NCBI RefSeq assembly: GCF_009755885.1 | Contig: NZ_VYIX01000002.1 | Location: forward strand, 124,001 to 188,000 | Direction: 5' to 3' | DNA length: 64,000 nucleotides | From: Brachyspira sp. SAP_772 | Lineage (GTDB): Bacteria > Spirochaetota > Brachyspiria > Brachyspirales > Brachyspiraceae | Notes under the pieces: model-generated | Told to the model about the DNA's origin: nothing | Databases searched by the model: none | The model's input: only the letters and a program-made list of their open reading frames with translations | Shown here: in pieces, positions 8,261 to 17,900 of the stretch | How the letters are laid out: each line of letters opens with the position of its first letter | Position numbering within the stretch: position 1 is the first letter of the stretch | Position numbers and translations under genes: made by a program

Positions 8261-8495
8261 CGGGGACTAGCCCTCTGCGAAGAGTACCCGTAGGGTAGAA
8301 CCCCCACTTCTTTTGGCGATCGTAGGAAGTGCCTGCGACTGAAAGGAGTACCTTTAGGTATGGTATGACCCAAAGAAACAAAAGGACTACAATTTTTTAG
8401 CTTAAAATATTGTTATTATTTTATTATATATTTCAAAGCTATAAAGCTAAAACACTTGCACTTTTTGGTTCTTTTTGCGGCGGGAAAAAGAACAA
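8261..8495. repeat. Dispersed palindromic element C
   Basis: Left head: GGGGACTAGCCC, the micro-hairpin TACCCGTAGGGTA, then CTTCTTTTGG...CCAAAGAA enclosing two adjacent inserts (GGAAGTGCC and GTACCTTTAGGTAT cores). The right head is GGTTCTTTTTGCGGCGGG plus AAAAAGAAC. It begins right after the hsdS remnant. Confidence 0.85.
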
Positions 8496-8579
8496 TAAAA
8501 AAGTTGATAGAAAATAATTGTTTTAATATGTACTAAAAATTTTTTGATTTGTCAAAAACATCTTTTAAGTTTTTTGTTT

Positions 8580-8758
8580 GCGGTGGCTTTGCCCCCGCAC
8601 CCCCACTTCTTTTGTTGCCACAAAGAAGCAAAAAGGCTGCATTTTTATGATAAAATTGTGAATTAAAAGGTAATACCTCCGCACACCTGAAAGGCTATGA
8701 TTAAAGCAAAACGTTACCGTGCGGAAAGGTGGTACAGCTCGTACGCGGTAAAAAGTTG
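8580..8758. repeat. Dispersed palindromic element D with nested stem-loop
   Basis: The left head is short: GGCTTTGCCCCCGC, then CTTCTTTTGTTGCCACAAAGAAG with no micro-insert, which is the empty-site form of element B. The right half is replaced by a nested stem-loop (CCGCAC at 8679-8684, GTGCGG at 8719-8724) and GGTGGTACAGCTCGTACGC, before AAAAAGTTGATAG. Element L carries the same nested block. Confidence 0.8.
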
Positions 8759-8840
8759 ATAGAAAATAATTATTTTAATATATCTAAAAATTTTTGTCTT
8801 ATAATTTAATTGTATATTATGTATATTAAAAAGCACTCCC

Positions 8841-8886
8841 CCGCACACCTGAAAAGTTATGATTAAAGCAAAGTATTACCGTGCGG
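8841..8886. repeat. 46-bp stem-loop with CCGCAC/GTGCGG arms
   Basis: The sequence nearly repeats the nested block in element D: CCGCACACCTGAAA at the left, GATTAAAGCAAA in the middle, ATTACCGTGCGG at the right. It lies just downstream of the DUF3810 gene stop on the minus strand. Confidence 0.75.
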
Positions 8887-8906
8887 AAAGCCACTACGGC
8901 GAGTAG

Positions 8907-9995
8907 TTATATAAGGCCTTTGCTCATATTGTAATAGATTAAAAGTTTTACTACCTTCGAATAACTCTTCACGCCATATATTTGATTGTTCGCTTTTAAA
9001 TAGGTGTCATTTACTTTATGGCTTATATTAGAGAGTTGACCTATGTATTGATTCCAAAAGTCATAATTGTATCTTATCTCTTCTTTGGTTTTTTCGTTAA
9101 GGTTTGAAATAAGCATAGCATAATTTTCATCTCTGTTAAGTTCGGATAACACATATAAAAGTGCTTCAAATGCTCCTGAATATTGTATAAATAAATCACT
9201 ATGTTTTGAGCAGGCTAAATATGCAATAAAATTAGCTTCATCTTCGTAGGCGATTCCTATTTTATGAGCCATTTCATGAGCTATAGTATAAGGCATAGAA
9301 GTATATGGTATAAGTGTATTAACGTTTGCTTCAGAAGTAAATGGGGAGTATATTCCTGTTATTTGAAGTCTTAAAAAAAGTTGTGATATTTTTATTGGTT
9401 TGGTTCTTGAATAATACATCTCTAAATATGGAAACTCTTCAAAGACTTTGTTATATTCACTTTCTACAATTCTATTAACAGCCTGATAGTTAGTGTTAAT
9501 TGTATTGTCATATTTCATTTTTGTTTGAAGTTCGTTTAAATCTTTTATTAATAGTTCTGCTAATAAATAGAGTTTATTATATGCTTCTTCATCTGTGATA
9601 TTGTTATTTTCAAAGAAGTATTTTTGATAATTATTGATGAGAGGAAATCTGTAATAATTTAATCCCCATACAGACATAAAAACTATATATATAATAATTG
9701 CAATGCACACTATTGTATACAAAAAATTAAATATTAATTTTAGCTTTTCTTTTTCAAATATTATTTTTTTTATAGATAAAACAAAAAATAAAAGAATTAA
9801 TATTATAAAAATAAATAAAAGTATTTCACCAAGAGAAAAATTAAAGTTTGATGTTACTCTTCCAATGCTTCCAGATATTGCTTTATATGCTTTTCTTGAA
9901 TAAAAATTTTCTACAAACTTTGGTGATAATGTGATGAGTTTTAATACTATGGCTATGAATATTATGCATATTAGAAAGGTGATTTTGTTTCTCAT
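8907..9995 (-). CDS. DUF3810-type membrane zinc-metalloprotease-like protein
   Basis: This 362-residue protein has about three N-terminal membrane segments (near residues 5-22, 50-72 and 90-115). A soluble domain follows, containing TIAHEMAHKIG near 237-247 (HExxH zinc motif) and EDEANFIAYL downstream, where the Glu is a likely third ligand. This layout fits the DUF3810 family, which is annotated as membrane-bound peptidase-like but without a known substrate. The gene ends next to the repeat-rich interval at 8106-8906. An A/T-rich 47-bp gap separates it from rsmD on the same strand. Confidence 0.8.
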   Translation of the reverse strand: MRNKITFLICIIFIAIVLKLITLSPKFVENFYSRKAYKAISGSIGRVTSNFNFSLGEILLFIFIILILLFFVLSIKKIIFEKEKLKLIFNFLYTIVCIAIIIYIVFMSVWGLNYYRFPLINNYQKYFFENNNITDEEAYNKLYLLAELLIKDLNELQTKMKYDNTINTNYQAVNRIVESEYNKVFEEFPYLEMYYSRTKPIKISQLFLRLQITGIYSPFTSEANVNTLIPYTSMPYTIAHEMAHKIGIAYEDEANFIAYLACSKHSDLFIQYSGAFEALLYVLSELNRDENYAMLISNLNEKTKEEIRYNYDFWNQYIGQLSNISHKVNDTYLKANNQIYGVKSYSKVVKLLIYYNMSKGLI

Positions 9996-10042
9996 TTTTT
10001 TATTATACTAAAATAATTTTATTTGTAAAGCTGAAAAATTGA

Positions 10043-10603
10043 TTATATATTTCTAAAAATTATTAAAACGCTTTCACCATAAGTTTTTATTTCATAGTTA
10101 TATTTTTCTACTTTTTCTAAAAAACTTCTATAATATTCAAGCCCCATCTCCACAAATAAATATCCATCATCATTTAACAATTTTCTTTCAAATATATTTA
10201 AAAATACTTCATGATAGATTTTTGAATGATAAGGCGGGTCAAAAAATATTATATCAAAAGTATCGTTTGTTCTTTTAACATAGTCGTCTGCGGATACTCT
10301 TTTTATTTTATATTGATTTTCTTCAAATATGTTTTTTGCATTTGTAAATATTGTTTTAACAGCCTCTCTGTCTATTTCTATAAATGCAGCAAACTTAGCC
10401 CCCCTGCTTAAAGCCTCAAACCCCACAGCACCGCTTCCAGCACAAAGGTCTAAAAAAGTTTTATCATTTGCATCTATTATATTAAATAAAGCCTCTCTCA
10501 CCTTTCCCTGAGTAGGTCTAAAATCTCTTTTTGGTGTAATTATTTTTTTATTTTTTTTGTATCCAGATATTATATGCAATCTATTATCCTTATAAAAAAT
10601 CAA
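10043..10603 (-). CDS. rsmD: 16S rRNA (guanine-966 N2)-methyltransferase
   Basis: RsmD methylates G966 of 16S rRNA using SAM. At 186 residues it has the usual size. RPTQGKVREALFNII near residues 29-43 is the family signature, DLCAGSGAVGFEALSRGA near 52-69 is SAM-binding motif I, and FFDPPY near 119-124 is the catalytic N-methylase motif. Its ATG overlaps the stop of the upstream membrane-protein gene by 4 bp, which implies coupled translation. Confidence 0.94.
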   Translation of the reverse strand: MIFYKDNRLHIISGYKKNKKIITPKRDFRPTQGKVREALFNIIDANDKTFLDLCAGSGAVGFEALSRGAKFAAFIEIDREAVKTIFTNAKNIFEENQYKIKRVSADDYVKRTNDTFDIIFFDPPYHSKIYHEVFLNIFERKLLNDDGYLFVEMGLEYYRSFLEKVEKYNYEIKTYGESVLIIFRNI

Positions 10604-11274
10604 ACATATAAAACTCTAATCTGAGCAAAAGCGGCATTAACATTCAAATAAAGTATTTTGTCAGAAGTGCCCATAACAAAGTTCATCTCACCAAAACTCA
10701 CACTGTCCCCAGTAGGTATTGAAACACTGCCGAATGCACTAGAAGCTTTTATATGTATTTGTACATTTTGATTAATTAAAATAACAGTATCAGAAAAAGC
10801 ACAGCTAACATTAACATTTTTATTTCTATCAATTTGTATTTTTGATAAATCTATTGTAGAGCTTCCAAAATTAATATTATAATCTTCTGTTTTATTTTTC
10901 GGCAATTTATCTCCTACATAATAAACACCTACTATAATATATATTCCAAGAAATATAATAATCATTCCTATAATCATTCTAAATATAGGTGTATATAATA
11001 TAAAAGGCATATTTATATTAAGGGCATATCTTATTAAAATATAAAGCCCTGTAACAATGATAGTAAGAGCTATTATAATTTTTGAGGCATAAAAACCTCT
11101 TCCAAGTATTATAGCTACACCCCATGCTATAATTAATATAGACACTATTATAGTAAATACAGGTACATATGCTAATGCTGGTATATATATATGAAACACA
11201 TACTGAAGCAGAATATATGCTCCAATAATTAAAACTAAAATTCCTATTATAGTTCTTGAAAAAATAAATTTCAT
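10600..11274 (-). CDS. Membrane protein with LiaF-like C-terminal domain
   Basis: This 224-residue protein has four hydrophobic helices in the first 125 residues, arranged as two similar pairs (IIGILVLIIGAYILLQYV and IIVTGLYILIRYALNI). A soluble beta-rich domain follows (NINFGSSTIDLS...ASSAFGSVSIPTG), typical of the LiaF/DUF2154 'cell wall-active antibiotic response' fold. In Firmicutes LiaF tunes a two-component envelope-stress system. No kinase is next door, so the role here is open. It overlaps rsmD by 4 bp. Confidence 0.75.
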   Translation of the reverse strand: MKFIFSRTIIGILVLIIGAYILLQYVFHIYIPALAYVPVFTIIVSILIIAWGVAIILGRGFYASKIIIALTIIVTGLYILIRYALNINMPFILYTPIFRMIIGMIIIFLGIYIIVGVYYVGDKLPKNKTEDYNINFGSSTIDLSKIQIDRNKNVNVSCAFSDTVILINQNVQIHIKASSAFGSVSIPTGDSVSFGEMNFVMGTSDKILYLNVNAAFAQIRVLYV

Positions 11275-11424
11275 AATAAGCCTTTTAATTAATTAGTTTG
11301 TATTCAATAATATTAAACAATATTCATTAAAAATCAAGTTATTTTATATGCTGCAATATTTTAAAAATACAGATATAATTTAATATAAATCAATGAAAGT
11401 TATTATTGATAAGTGTATATAAAC

Positions 11425-11451
11425 TTGACATTTTAGTTTTATACTTATAAA
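11425..11451 (+). promoter_or_regulatory. Predicted promoter of bactofilin-map
   Basis: TTGACA at 11425-11430 and TATAAA at 11446-11451, with a 15-bp spacer (short, but -35 is perfect). It lies in the divergent gap between the LiaF-like gene and bactofilin. Confidence 0.45.
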
Positions 11452-11486
11452 ATCAAAATGAAGTATAAATTTGGAGTGTGATTATT

Positions 11487-11924
11487 ATGTCAAAAAGAGA
11501 GATGATTAATAGTATAATAGGTGAAGGTTCATATTTCAAAGGAACTTATATAGTAAAAGGGTCGTTTCAAATAGACGGTAAATTTGAAGGGGACTTAAAA
11601 ATAGACGGGCATTTAATAATAGGCACTAATGGTAAAGTAAAGACAAGCACTATTATTACCGACAGCATAACAATAGCAGGTACTTTAATAGGCAATATAT
11701 CAGCTTCAAATGAAGTAGTATTAATAGAAACAGGAAGGGTTTTAGGAAATATAGAAGCTCCTAAGATAGATGTTGGAGAGGGAGCTGTTATACAGGGCGA
11801 GATGACTATTACAGGCGGACAGAAGAAAAATATTACAAAAGTGGTAGAAGATTCTTTTAGTGATAAGGTTGAGGCAGAAACTATTTTTGAAAATACAGAT
11901 AATGAAGAAAATAAAGCTAATTGA
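11487..11924 (+). CDS. Bactofilin
   Basis: This polymer-forming cytoskeletal protein (145 residues from the chosen ATG) has a central right-handed beta-helix of short repeating strands rich in Gly, Ile and Val (GSFQIDGKFEGDLKIDG, IAGTLIGNISAS, GRVLGNIEAP, VIQGEMTI), flanked by short disordered termini. Bactofilins scaffold cell-shape and wall-synthesis enzymes at the membrane. In helical bacteria they affect curvature. The ATG at 11487 is chosen because GGAG at 11473-11476 is ideally placed, whereas the in-frame GTG at 11478 overlaps that site. map follows after 21 bp, likely in the same operon. Confidence 0.9.
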   Translation: MSKREMINSIIGEGSYFKGTYIVKGSFQIDGKFEGDLKIDGHLIIGTNGKVKTSTIITDSITIAGTLIGNISASNEVVLIETGRVLGNIEAPKIDVGEGAVIQGEMTITGGQKKNITKVVEDSFSDKVEAETIFENTDNEENKAN

Positions 11925-11945
11925 TAAATAAAGGAAAGCATAAAA

Positions 11946-12740
11946 ATGGCTATTAAAATAAAAACACAATCAGAAATAAATTTAATGCGTGAAAGCGGAC
12001 ATATATTAGCAAATGTATTTAAAGAGGTTGCTAAATTAGTAGAACCCGGAATATCTACAAAGGAACTTGATAAGTTTGTTTATGATTATATAAGAAAGCA
12101 AAATGCTAAACCTTCTTTTAAAGGTTATGGTAATCCTCCGTTTCCCGGTTCAATATGTGCTTCTATAAACAATGAAATAATACATGGTATACCTAGCAAA
12201 AAAAGAATATTAAAAGACGGAGATATAATAGGTCTTGATATAGGTGTTTATTATAAAGGATATCATTCAGATAGGGCATTTACTTTTAAGGTTGGCAATG
12301 TATCTGCAGAAGCTTCAAGACTTGTAGATACAACAATGGAATCTTTTTTTAATGGAATAAAGCAAATAAGAGATGGTGTTCATTTGGGAGATGTTTCTTA
12401 TGCTATACAGAAAACTGCAGAAGATGCTGGTTATTCTTTGGTGAGAGAGTTTAACGGTCATGGTGTTGGTGCTAGTTTGCATGAAGAGCCTGCTGTGCCT
12501 AATAGAGGAAAGAAAGGTTTTGGACCTGTGCTTAAAACTAATATGGTAATAGCAATAGAACCTATGGTTAATATGGGACATCATGCTATATATATAGAAG
12601 ATGATGATTGGACTGTTGTTACAAGAGATGGTTCTTTATCTGCCCACTATGAACATACTGTTGCAGTTAAAGAAGATGGTGTTGAGATACTTACTGCTTT
12701 AGAAGACGATGAGATAGTTAATAAATATATGAATAGTTAA
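11946..12740 (+). CDS. map: Methionine aminopeptidase, type I
   Basis: This enzyme removes the N-terminal Met from nascent proteins and uses two divalent metals. The 264 residues contain the metal ligands in order: GLDIGVYYKGYHSD (two Asp, near 96-109), NGHGVG (His near 175), IEPMV (Glu near 204) and the Glu of YEHTVAV (near 236). No insert of the type Ib/II kind is seen. It follows bactofilin by 21 bp after a TAAAGGAAAG Shine-Dalgarno. Confidence 0.96.
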   Translation: MAIKIKTQSEINLMRESGHILANVFKEVAKLVEPGISTKELDKFVYDYIRKQNAKPSFKGYGNPPFPGSICASINNEIIHGIPSKKRILKDGDIIGLDIGVYYKGYHSDRAFTFKVGNVSAEASRLVDTTMESFFNGIKQIRDGVHLGDVSYAIQKTAEDAGYSLVREFNGHGVGASLHEEPAVPNRGKKGFGPVLKTNMVIAIEPMVNMGHHAIYIEDDDWTVVTRDGSLSAHYEHTVAVKEDGVEILTALEDDEIVNKYMNS

Positions 12741-12829
12741 AAAAATATATAAGAGAAAGTTGTATTATACCGATAGTTAATAATAAGAAATTTAATTTAT
12801 AAAAACTATTATTTGCAGTGTAATATCTT

Positions 12830-13624
12830 ATGAAACATTTTTTATTTATATTTTTATTTTTTTGTTTATCTTTATATTCTCAAACAAATACAGCTATTAC
12901 AAGTTTAAGAATAGATACTAATTTTTTTATGTCCTCTTTTGACGGCAAATTGCAGCCTGCTTGGGTTTATATAGGTGAGGCTAAAAGAGCTATAAATGAT
13001 GGTAATACTCCTTATGCTTTATTTATTATGAATAAAACTTTATTGTATTATCCAGAGAATGCTGATGCACATTATTTATTAGGTATGATATATGAAAGTG
13101 AAGCAGGAAGCCCTGCAGAGCAAGGCGGAATTGCTACATATCGTTTGGCTGTAGAAGAATATAAAAAATCAATACAATTTGCTAATAATTTAACTATCCC
13201 TTCATATAAATATGATGCTTATTTTAATTTGCTTGATATATATGAAAAGCTTATAGACCAAACTAATTATGCACAAACAGAACAAGAAATTATTAATATG
13301 GCTGAGAGAAGCTATAATAAAATGGAGAAGGGTAGAATATATTTTAAATTGGCAGAGCATTATGATGCAAGAAACAGAAGAACATCAGCTATTGATTATT
13401 ATAGGCAATCATACTTAAATGGTTACAGACAAAAATTATCTTTATTTAGAATATCTATAATATATAGAAAGATGCGTAATTATGTACAAGAGAAAGAGAC
13501 TCTTATGCTTGCAAGCGGATATAGTTTTCAAAATGAAGAGCCTTCCAATTTTGAAGTTGAAAAGATTATTATAAACAGATTAGAACAGCTTAAAAATGTA
13601 AAAATACCTAAAAAAATATTTTAA
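12830..13624 (+). CDS. Secreted TPR-like protein
   Basis: This 264-residue protein has a signal peptide (residues 1-18, MKHFLFIFLFFCLSLYSQ). The remainder is helical with tetratricopeptide-like spacing (NADAHYLLGMIYESEAG, YFKLAEHYDARNRRTSAIDYYRQSYLNG). Such proteins usually mediate contacts in the periplasm. No catalytic signature is visible. The next gene follows after 12 bp, so the two are probably cotranscribed. Confidence 0.7.
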   Translation: MKHFLFIFLFFCLSLYSQTNTAITSLRIDTNFFMSSFDGKLQPAWVYIGEAKRAINDGNTPYALFIMNKTLLYYPENADAHYLLGMIYESEAGSPAEQGGIATYRLAVEEYKKSIQFANNLTIPSYKYDAYFNLLDIYEKLIDQTNYAQTEQEIINMAERSYNKMEKGRIYFKLAEHYDARNRRTSAIDYYRQSYLNGYRQKLSLFRISIIYRKMRNYVQEKETLMLASGYSFQNEEPSNFEVEKIIINRLEQLKNVKIPKKIF

Positions 13625-13636
13625 TAGGAAATAATA

Positions 13637-14599
13637 ATGGCTTTTTTTGATTTATCTATAGACGAACTTTATCAATATAAAGGAAGCTCTGTTGAGCCAA
13701 ATGATTTTGACAGTTTTTGGCTTAGCACTATAAAAGAAAATAATCATAAACCAGAGGCAAAATATAATTTAATACAAACGCATTTAAAATTTTTTGATGT
13801 TTATGAAGTAAGTTTTTTTGGCTATAAAAAGCATACTATAAACGGTTGGTATATAGCACCGAAAAATAGCGATAAATTAACTTGCGTAGTTCAATATTTA
13901 GGATATGGAAATGGTAAGGATTTGCCTATTCATCATATATTATTTCCATCTGCAGGATATAGTGTATTTGTAATGGAGACTAGGGGGCAGGGAGCTGAAG
14001 ATGGTAATGGAGCTTCTACTATTGACCCTGAAGGCTATGGAGTGCATGCTGATGGTTTTCTCACAAAAGGCATATTAGACAAGAACGATTATTATTATAA
14101 AAGAGTTTTTATAGATGCTCTAAAAGCAATAGAAGCAGTTAAAGAACATACATCAACAGAGAAAGTTGTTATAAATGGTTCTAGTCAAGGAGGAGGAATT
14201 GCCTTAGCTGCTTGTGCATTAAGTGAGATTTCAAATATAAAAATAGAAGCTATGATAGCAGATGTTCCTTTTTTGTGTGATTATAAAAGGGCTTCTACAA
14301 TTACAGACACTTTGCCTTATAATGAAATAGTGAGGTACTGCAAAACAAATAGAGATAAAGAAAATATAGTTTTTAATACGCTTTCATATTTTGACGGAGC
14401 ATTTTTTGCTAAGAGAGCTAAAGCAAAAGCATTATTTTCTGTTGGTCTTATGGATATATTAGTGCCTCCTTCAACAGTGTTTGCTGCTTATAATAATTAT
14501 GCAGGAGAGAAGTCTATTGAGGTTTATACTTTTAACGGGCATGAAGGCGGGGATAATTATCATATAGAAAAGAAGCTCGATTTTTTGAGCAGATTATAA
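13637..14599 (+). CDS. Acetyl xylan esterase / cephalosporin-C deacetylase family esterase
   Basis: This 320-residue alpha/beta hydrolase belongs to the AXE1 (CE7) group, which removes acetyl groups from sugars and small esters and acts in the cytoplasm (no signal peptide). The nucleophile is in NGSSQGGGIALA (Ser near 181), the acid is Asp in VGLMDILVPPSTVF (near 270) and the base is His in FNGHEGG (near 299). ETRGQG near 115 fits the oxyanion/RGQ motif of CE7. The natural substrate cannot be read from sequence. Confidence 0.85.
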   Translation: MAFFDLSIDELYQYKGSSVEPNDFDSFWLSTIKENNHKPEAKYNLIQTHLKFFDVYEVSFFGYKKHTINGWYIAPKNSDKLTCVVQYLGYGNGKDLPIHHILFPSAGYSVFVMETRGQGAEDGNGASTIDPEGYGVHADGFLTKGILDKNDYYYKRVFIDALKAIEAVKEHTSTEKVVINGSSQGGGIALAACALSEISNIKIEAMIADVPFLCDYKRASTITDTLPYNEIVRYCKTNRDKENIVFNTLSYFDGAFFAKRAKAKALFSVGLMDILVPPSTVFAAYNNYAGEKSIEVYTFNGHEGGDNYHIEKKLDFLSRL

Positions 14600-14640
14600 T
14601 ATACTATCTATAATTATATAATTTGATATTAATTTTATAC

Positions 14641-14765
14641 TTGTACTTTTGCGAAGCATGCCCGAATGGCGAAAACTTTGACGAAGTCCGCACAGCGATC
14701 TAAGGGAGTGCCTGCGACCGTAGAAAGTACCTTTAGGTATGGGTGCGAGTTGCGAGAAAGAGTTA
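14641..14765. repeat. Dispersed element E1, degenerate partial copy
   Basis: It consists of micro-modules strung together without a full element: TTTTGCGAAGCATGCCCG, GACGAAGTCCGCACAGCG, GGGAGTGCCTGCGACCG and GTACCTTTAGGTATGG, ending in an AAAGAGTT arm. Each module recurs inside other copies. No gene lies in the 14600-15220 interval. Confidence 0.7.
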
Positions 14766-14836
14766 AATAAAATAAAAATTTAAATGATAAAATATAGTTG
14801 TTTAACATATCCTAAAATAATTTAAATTTTTTGTTT

Positions 14837-15023
14837 GTGGGGACTAGCCCCCACACCCCTACTTCTTTTATTGGTATAAAAGAAGCAAAAGAACTGCATT
14901 TTTTTAGATTAAAATAAATTTATTATTTTATACTAATACATATTCCAACATATAGAGTTAAGATGTTTGCACTTTTTGGTTCTTTTGACGAAGTCCGCAC
15001 AGCGAGCGGCGGGAAAAAGAACA
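14837..15023. repeat. Dispersed palindromic element E2
   Basis: The left head has GGGGACTAGCCCCCACACCCC, then a perfect 10-bp stem CTTCTTTTAT/ATAAAAGAAG with loop TGGT. The AT-rich middle contains AATACATATTCCAACATATA. The right head is GGTTCTTTT, GACGAAGTCCGCACAGCGAG, GGCGGGAAAAAGAAC. Confidence 0.85.
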
Positions 15024-15220
15024 ACAAAAAAATTAATAAAAAATTATTGGTTTGTATGTTTATACTAAAGCGTGAAAAATTGATAATATGTCTGTAAAAA
15101 ATTACAAAATATAATAGTTTAACCATACACTATTTTTAATAACAACCCCAATGCTTGTATATATTTCGTTATAATATATAATAAATTTCCAACTTATAAA
15201 TAAAGGTTTTTTTATTTTTT

Positions 15221-17212
15221 ATGGCATTAATGTTAAATGAAGAGCAAAAAAAAGCTGTAGAACATATTAACGGTCCTATGCTTGCATTAGCAGGTGCAGG
15301 CAGCGGTAAAACTAGAGTAATTACGGAGAGAATTGCCTATTTAATAAAAAACGGAGTAGAGCCTAGTAATATACTTGCTGTTACTTTTACAAATAAAGCC
15401 GCTAATGAAATGCGTGATAGAATAGCTGCTTTGCTTAAAGAAAAACCTAAACAATTAGTAATCAGTACTTTTCATTCTTTTTGTGTAAGGGTGCTTAAGC
15501 TTGATATAGATAAATTAGGATACAAAAAAAACTTTAGCATATATTCTTCTTCAGACAGCAGAACTCTTATAAGAAATATTTTGAGAGAGGTAAAAGTAAA
15601 CACTCTTAATTATGATGAAAACCTTTTTGCTTGGTATATAGACAGATACAAAAATAATTTAATAAAACCAAATGAAGTAGTGCCTCATGATGACTTGGAG
15701 AAGATTGCTAAAAGAGTTTATGAGGTTTATCAGAATTATTTGAAAGGGTATAATGCTGTTGATTTTAATGACCTTATTAATTTAACTATTGATTTATATA
15801 TTCATTTTCCTGATGTTTTGGATAAATATCAAGAGAGATTTAAATATATTATGGTTGATGAATATCAAGACACCAATTTAGCACAGTATAAACTCACAAG
15901 TCTTTTAGCTTCAAAATATAAAAATATAGTTGTAGTGGGTGATGATGACCAGAGCATATACGCTTTTAGGGGAGCTGATGTATCAAACATACTCTCTTTT
16001 GAAAATGAGTATCCAGAAGCTAAAATAATTACATTAAACAAAAATTATAGAAGCACTAAAGCAATACTTGAAGCGGCACATGCTGTAATAAGCAACAATA
16101 CGCAAAGAAAAGCAAAAGAGGTTGTGGCTGTTAATGATGAGGGTATACCTCCTGTTATTATGCCTTGCGAAGATGAAAGAGATGAAGCACAGTTTGTAGC
16201 AGAAAATATCACACAAACTGCAATAAGCAAAAATTTAAACTACGAAAACTTTGCTATACTTTTTAGAATGAACTCTCAGTCGCGTATTTTTGAAGAGGCT
16301 TTAAGATTTCGAGGCATTCCATATACTGTAGTTGGTGCTTTTCAATTTTATGAAAGAAAAGAGATTAAAGATATACTTGCATATTTAAACTTGTTTGTTA
16401 ATCCAGAAGATGAGGTTTCTCTTTTGAGAGTAATTAACATACCAAAAAGAGGAATAGGTGCCGTTGCAATCAATAATCTCAATGAAATAAGCATAAAAAA
16501 CGGAGTGTCACTATATCAAACATTATTAGACTATGAGAATATAGATGATATACCTCCAAAGGCAAAAACAGGCATAAAAGATTTATTAGATATTATTCAT
16601 CATTATAATGAAGTATTTACTGTTGATAAAAACACATTAGAAAAACCAAAACTCTACGAAAACATTAATAAGTTTTTGGATACAATTGCATATCATAACG
16701 AAGTATTAAACTCAAGCGATACAAAAGAACAGGGAAGCAAAAAAATAGAAAACATTGAATCATTAATGAACGGCATAGCAGAATATGAGAAAGGAAATAA
16801 AAACGCCACTCTAAAAAATTATTTGGATAGAATACTTTTAATGAGCATAGAAGAAAATAATGAAGAAGAAAAAAAGAAAGGTGTAATGCTTATGAGTATA
16901 CATGCTGCAAAGGGTTTAGAGTTTCCTTATGTTTATATATGCGGTATGGAAGACGGCATACTTCCGCATCATAAAAGTTCATCAGACAGAGAGATAGAAG
17001 AAGAGAGAAGGCTTTGCTATGTTGCTATGACAAGAGCAAAAAAACATCTCACATTAACCTATTGCATGAAAAGAAAAAAGCAGGGAAGAGATGTTGAATG
17101 CACTCCGTCAATATTTTTGGAAGAGATGAGAAAAGGACTTCCAGAAGATATGGCAATGGACGAAGAAGAGTTTTTCTCAAACCTCAAAGCCACATTAAAG
17201 CCAGATTCTTAA
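15221..17212 (+). CDS. pcrA: PcrA/UvrD-type superfamily 1A DNA helicase
   Basis: This 663-residue ATP-dependent 3'-5' helicase acts in repair and recombination. Motifs in order: Walker A AGAGSGKT near 26-33, TFTNKAANEMRDR (Ia) near 55, VDEYQDTN (II) near 213, GDDDQSIYAFRGAD (III) near 242, LNKNYRS (IV) near 272, MSIHAAKGLEFPYV (V) near 556 and LCYVAMTRAKKHL (VI) near 598. It is somewhat shorter than E. coli UvrD (720) and lacks the extended C-terminal tail. Repeats lie on both sides. Confidence 0.95.
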   Translation: MALMLNEEQKKAVEHINGPMLALAGAGSGKTRVITERIAYLIKNGVEPSNILAVTFTNKAANEMRDRIAALLKEKPKQLVISTFHSFCVRVLKLDIDKLGYKKNFSIYSSSDSRTLIRNILREVKVNTLNYDENLFAWYIDRYKNNLIKPNEVVPHDDLEKIAKRVYEVYQNYLKGYNAVDFNDLINLTIDLYIHFPDVLDKYQERFKYIMVDEYQDTNLAQYKLTSLLASKYKNIVVVGDDDQSIYAFRGADVSNILSFENEYPEAKIITLNKNYRSTKAILEAAHAVISNNTQRKAKEVVAVNDEGIPPVIMPCEDERDEAQFVAENITQTAISKNLNYENFAILFRMNSQSRIFEEALRFRGIPYTVVGAFQFYERKEIKDILAYLNLFVNPEDEVSLLRVINIPKRGIGAVAINNLNEISIKNGVSLYQTLLDYENIDDIPPKAKTGIKDLLDIIHHYNEVFTVDKNTLEKPKLYENINKFLDTIAYHNEVLNSSDTKEQGSKKIENIESLMNGIAEYEKGNKNATLKNYLDRILLMSIEENNEEEKKKGVMLMSIHAAKGLEFPYVYICGMEDGILPHHKSSSDREIEEERRLCYVAMTRAKKHLTLTYCMKRKKQGRDVECTPSIFLEEMRKGLPEDMAMDEEEFFSNLKATLKPDS

Positions 17213-17271
17213 GCAATTTTATTGTATACTAAAGATTTTTAAGTTTCTAAATTTTTCATTTTTTGTTTTTT

Positions 17272-17480
17272 CGGGGACTAGTACACCTGCGAAGCGTGCC
17301 CTTAGGGTACACGCCCCCAGTTCTTTTGCCGATAGGCACCTACTCGGTATTGGTATAAAAGAAGCAAAAGAACTGCATTTTTTACACAAAATATAAATAT
17401 TATTTTAGCTTTTATATATTTCAAAGATATAAAGAAAACACTAGCACTTTTTGCAACTTTTTGCTTCGGGAAAAAGTTGA
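17272..17480. repeat. Dispersed palindromic element F
   Basis: A GCGAAGCGTGCCC micro-hairpin precedes the left head. CAGTTCTTTTGC pairs perfectly with GCAAAAGAACTG and encloses the 21-bp insert at 17328-17348 (CCGATAGGCACCTACTCGG). The right head has GCAACTTTTT, GCTTCGGG, AAAAAGTTG. Confidence 0.85.
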
Positions 17481-17550
17481 TAAAAAATTATTGTTTCAAT
17501 ATACATTGAAATTTTAAAGTTTATTAAAAATTAGTTTTTTTAAATTATTT

Positions 17551-17756
17551 GCGGGGACTAGCCCCCGCACCCCCCACTTCTTTTATTGGTATAAAAGAAG
17601 CAAAAGAACTGCATTTTTAGCTAAAATTTATGCTTTATATTATATTTAAATACATATTCCAATATATAAAGTTAAAACATTTGCATTTTTCGCGAAGCGT
17701 ACCCGGAGGGTAAAAACTTTGACGAAGTCCGCACCGCGAAGGCGGGAAAAAGTTGA
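17551..17756. repeat. Dispersed palindromic element G
   Basis: The left head GGGGACTAGCCCCCGCACCCC is followed by the uninterrupted stem CTTCTTTTAT/ATAAAAGAAG, the empty-site counterpart of element F. The right head carries GCGAAGCGTACCCGGAGGG and GACGAAGTCCGCACCGCG before GGCGGGAAAAAGTTG. Confidence 0.85.
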
Positions 17757-17842
17757 ATAAAACAAAAACTTAAATTACACAATATAGTTGTTTAACCATT
17801 ACTAAAAATTTTAAGTTCGTTAAAATTTAGTTTTTATGCATA

Positions 17843-17870
17843 TTGATAAACTCAAAAACTTTATTATAAT
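17843..17870 (+). promoter_or_regulatory. Promoter of the EFR1-type gene
   Basis: TTGATA at 17843-17848 and TATAAT at 17865-17870 with a 16-bp spacer, 30 bp upstream of the chosen ATG. Confidence 0.6.
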
Positions 17871-17900
17871 TAATAAAAATTATGTTTGGAGTTTTTTATT

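Noticed and set aside
11478-11486. GTG start for bactofilin
   Set aside because: It overlaps the GGAG ribosome site that is ideally placed for the ATG at 11487.
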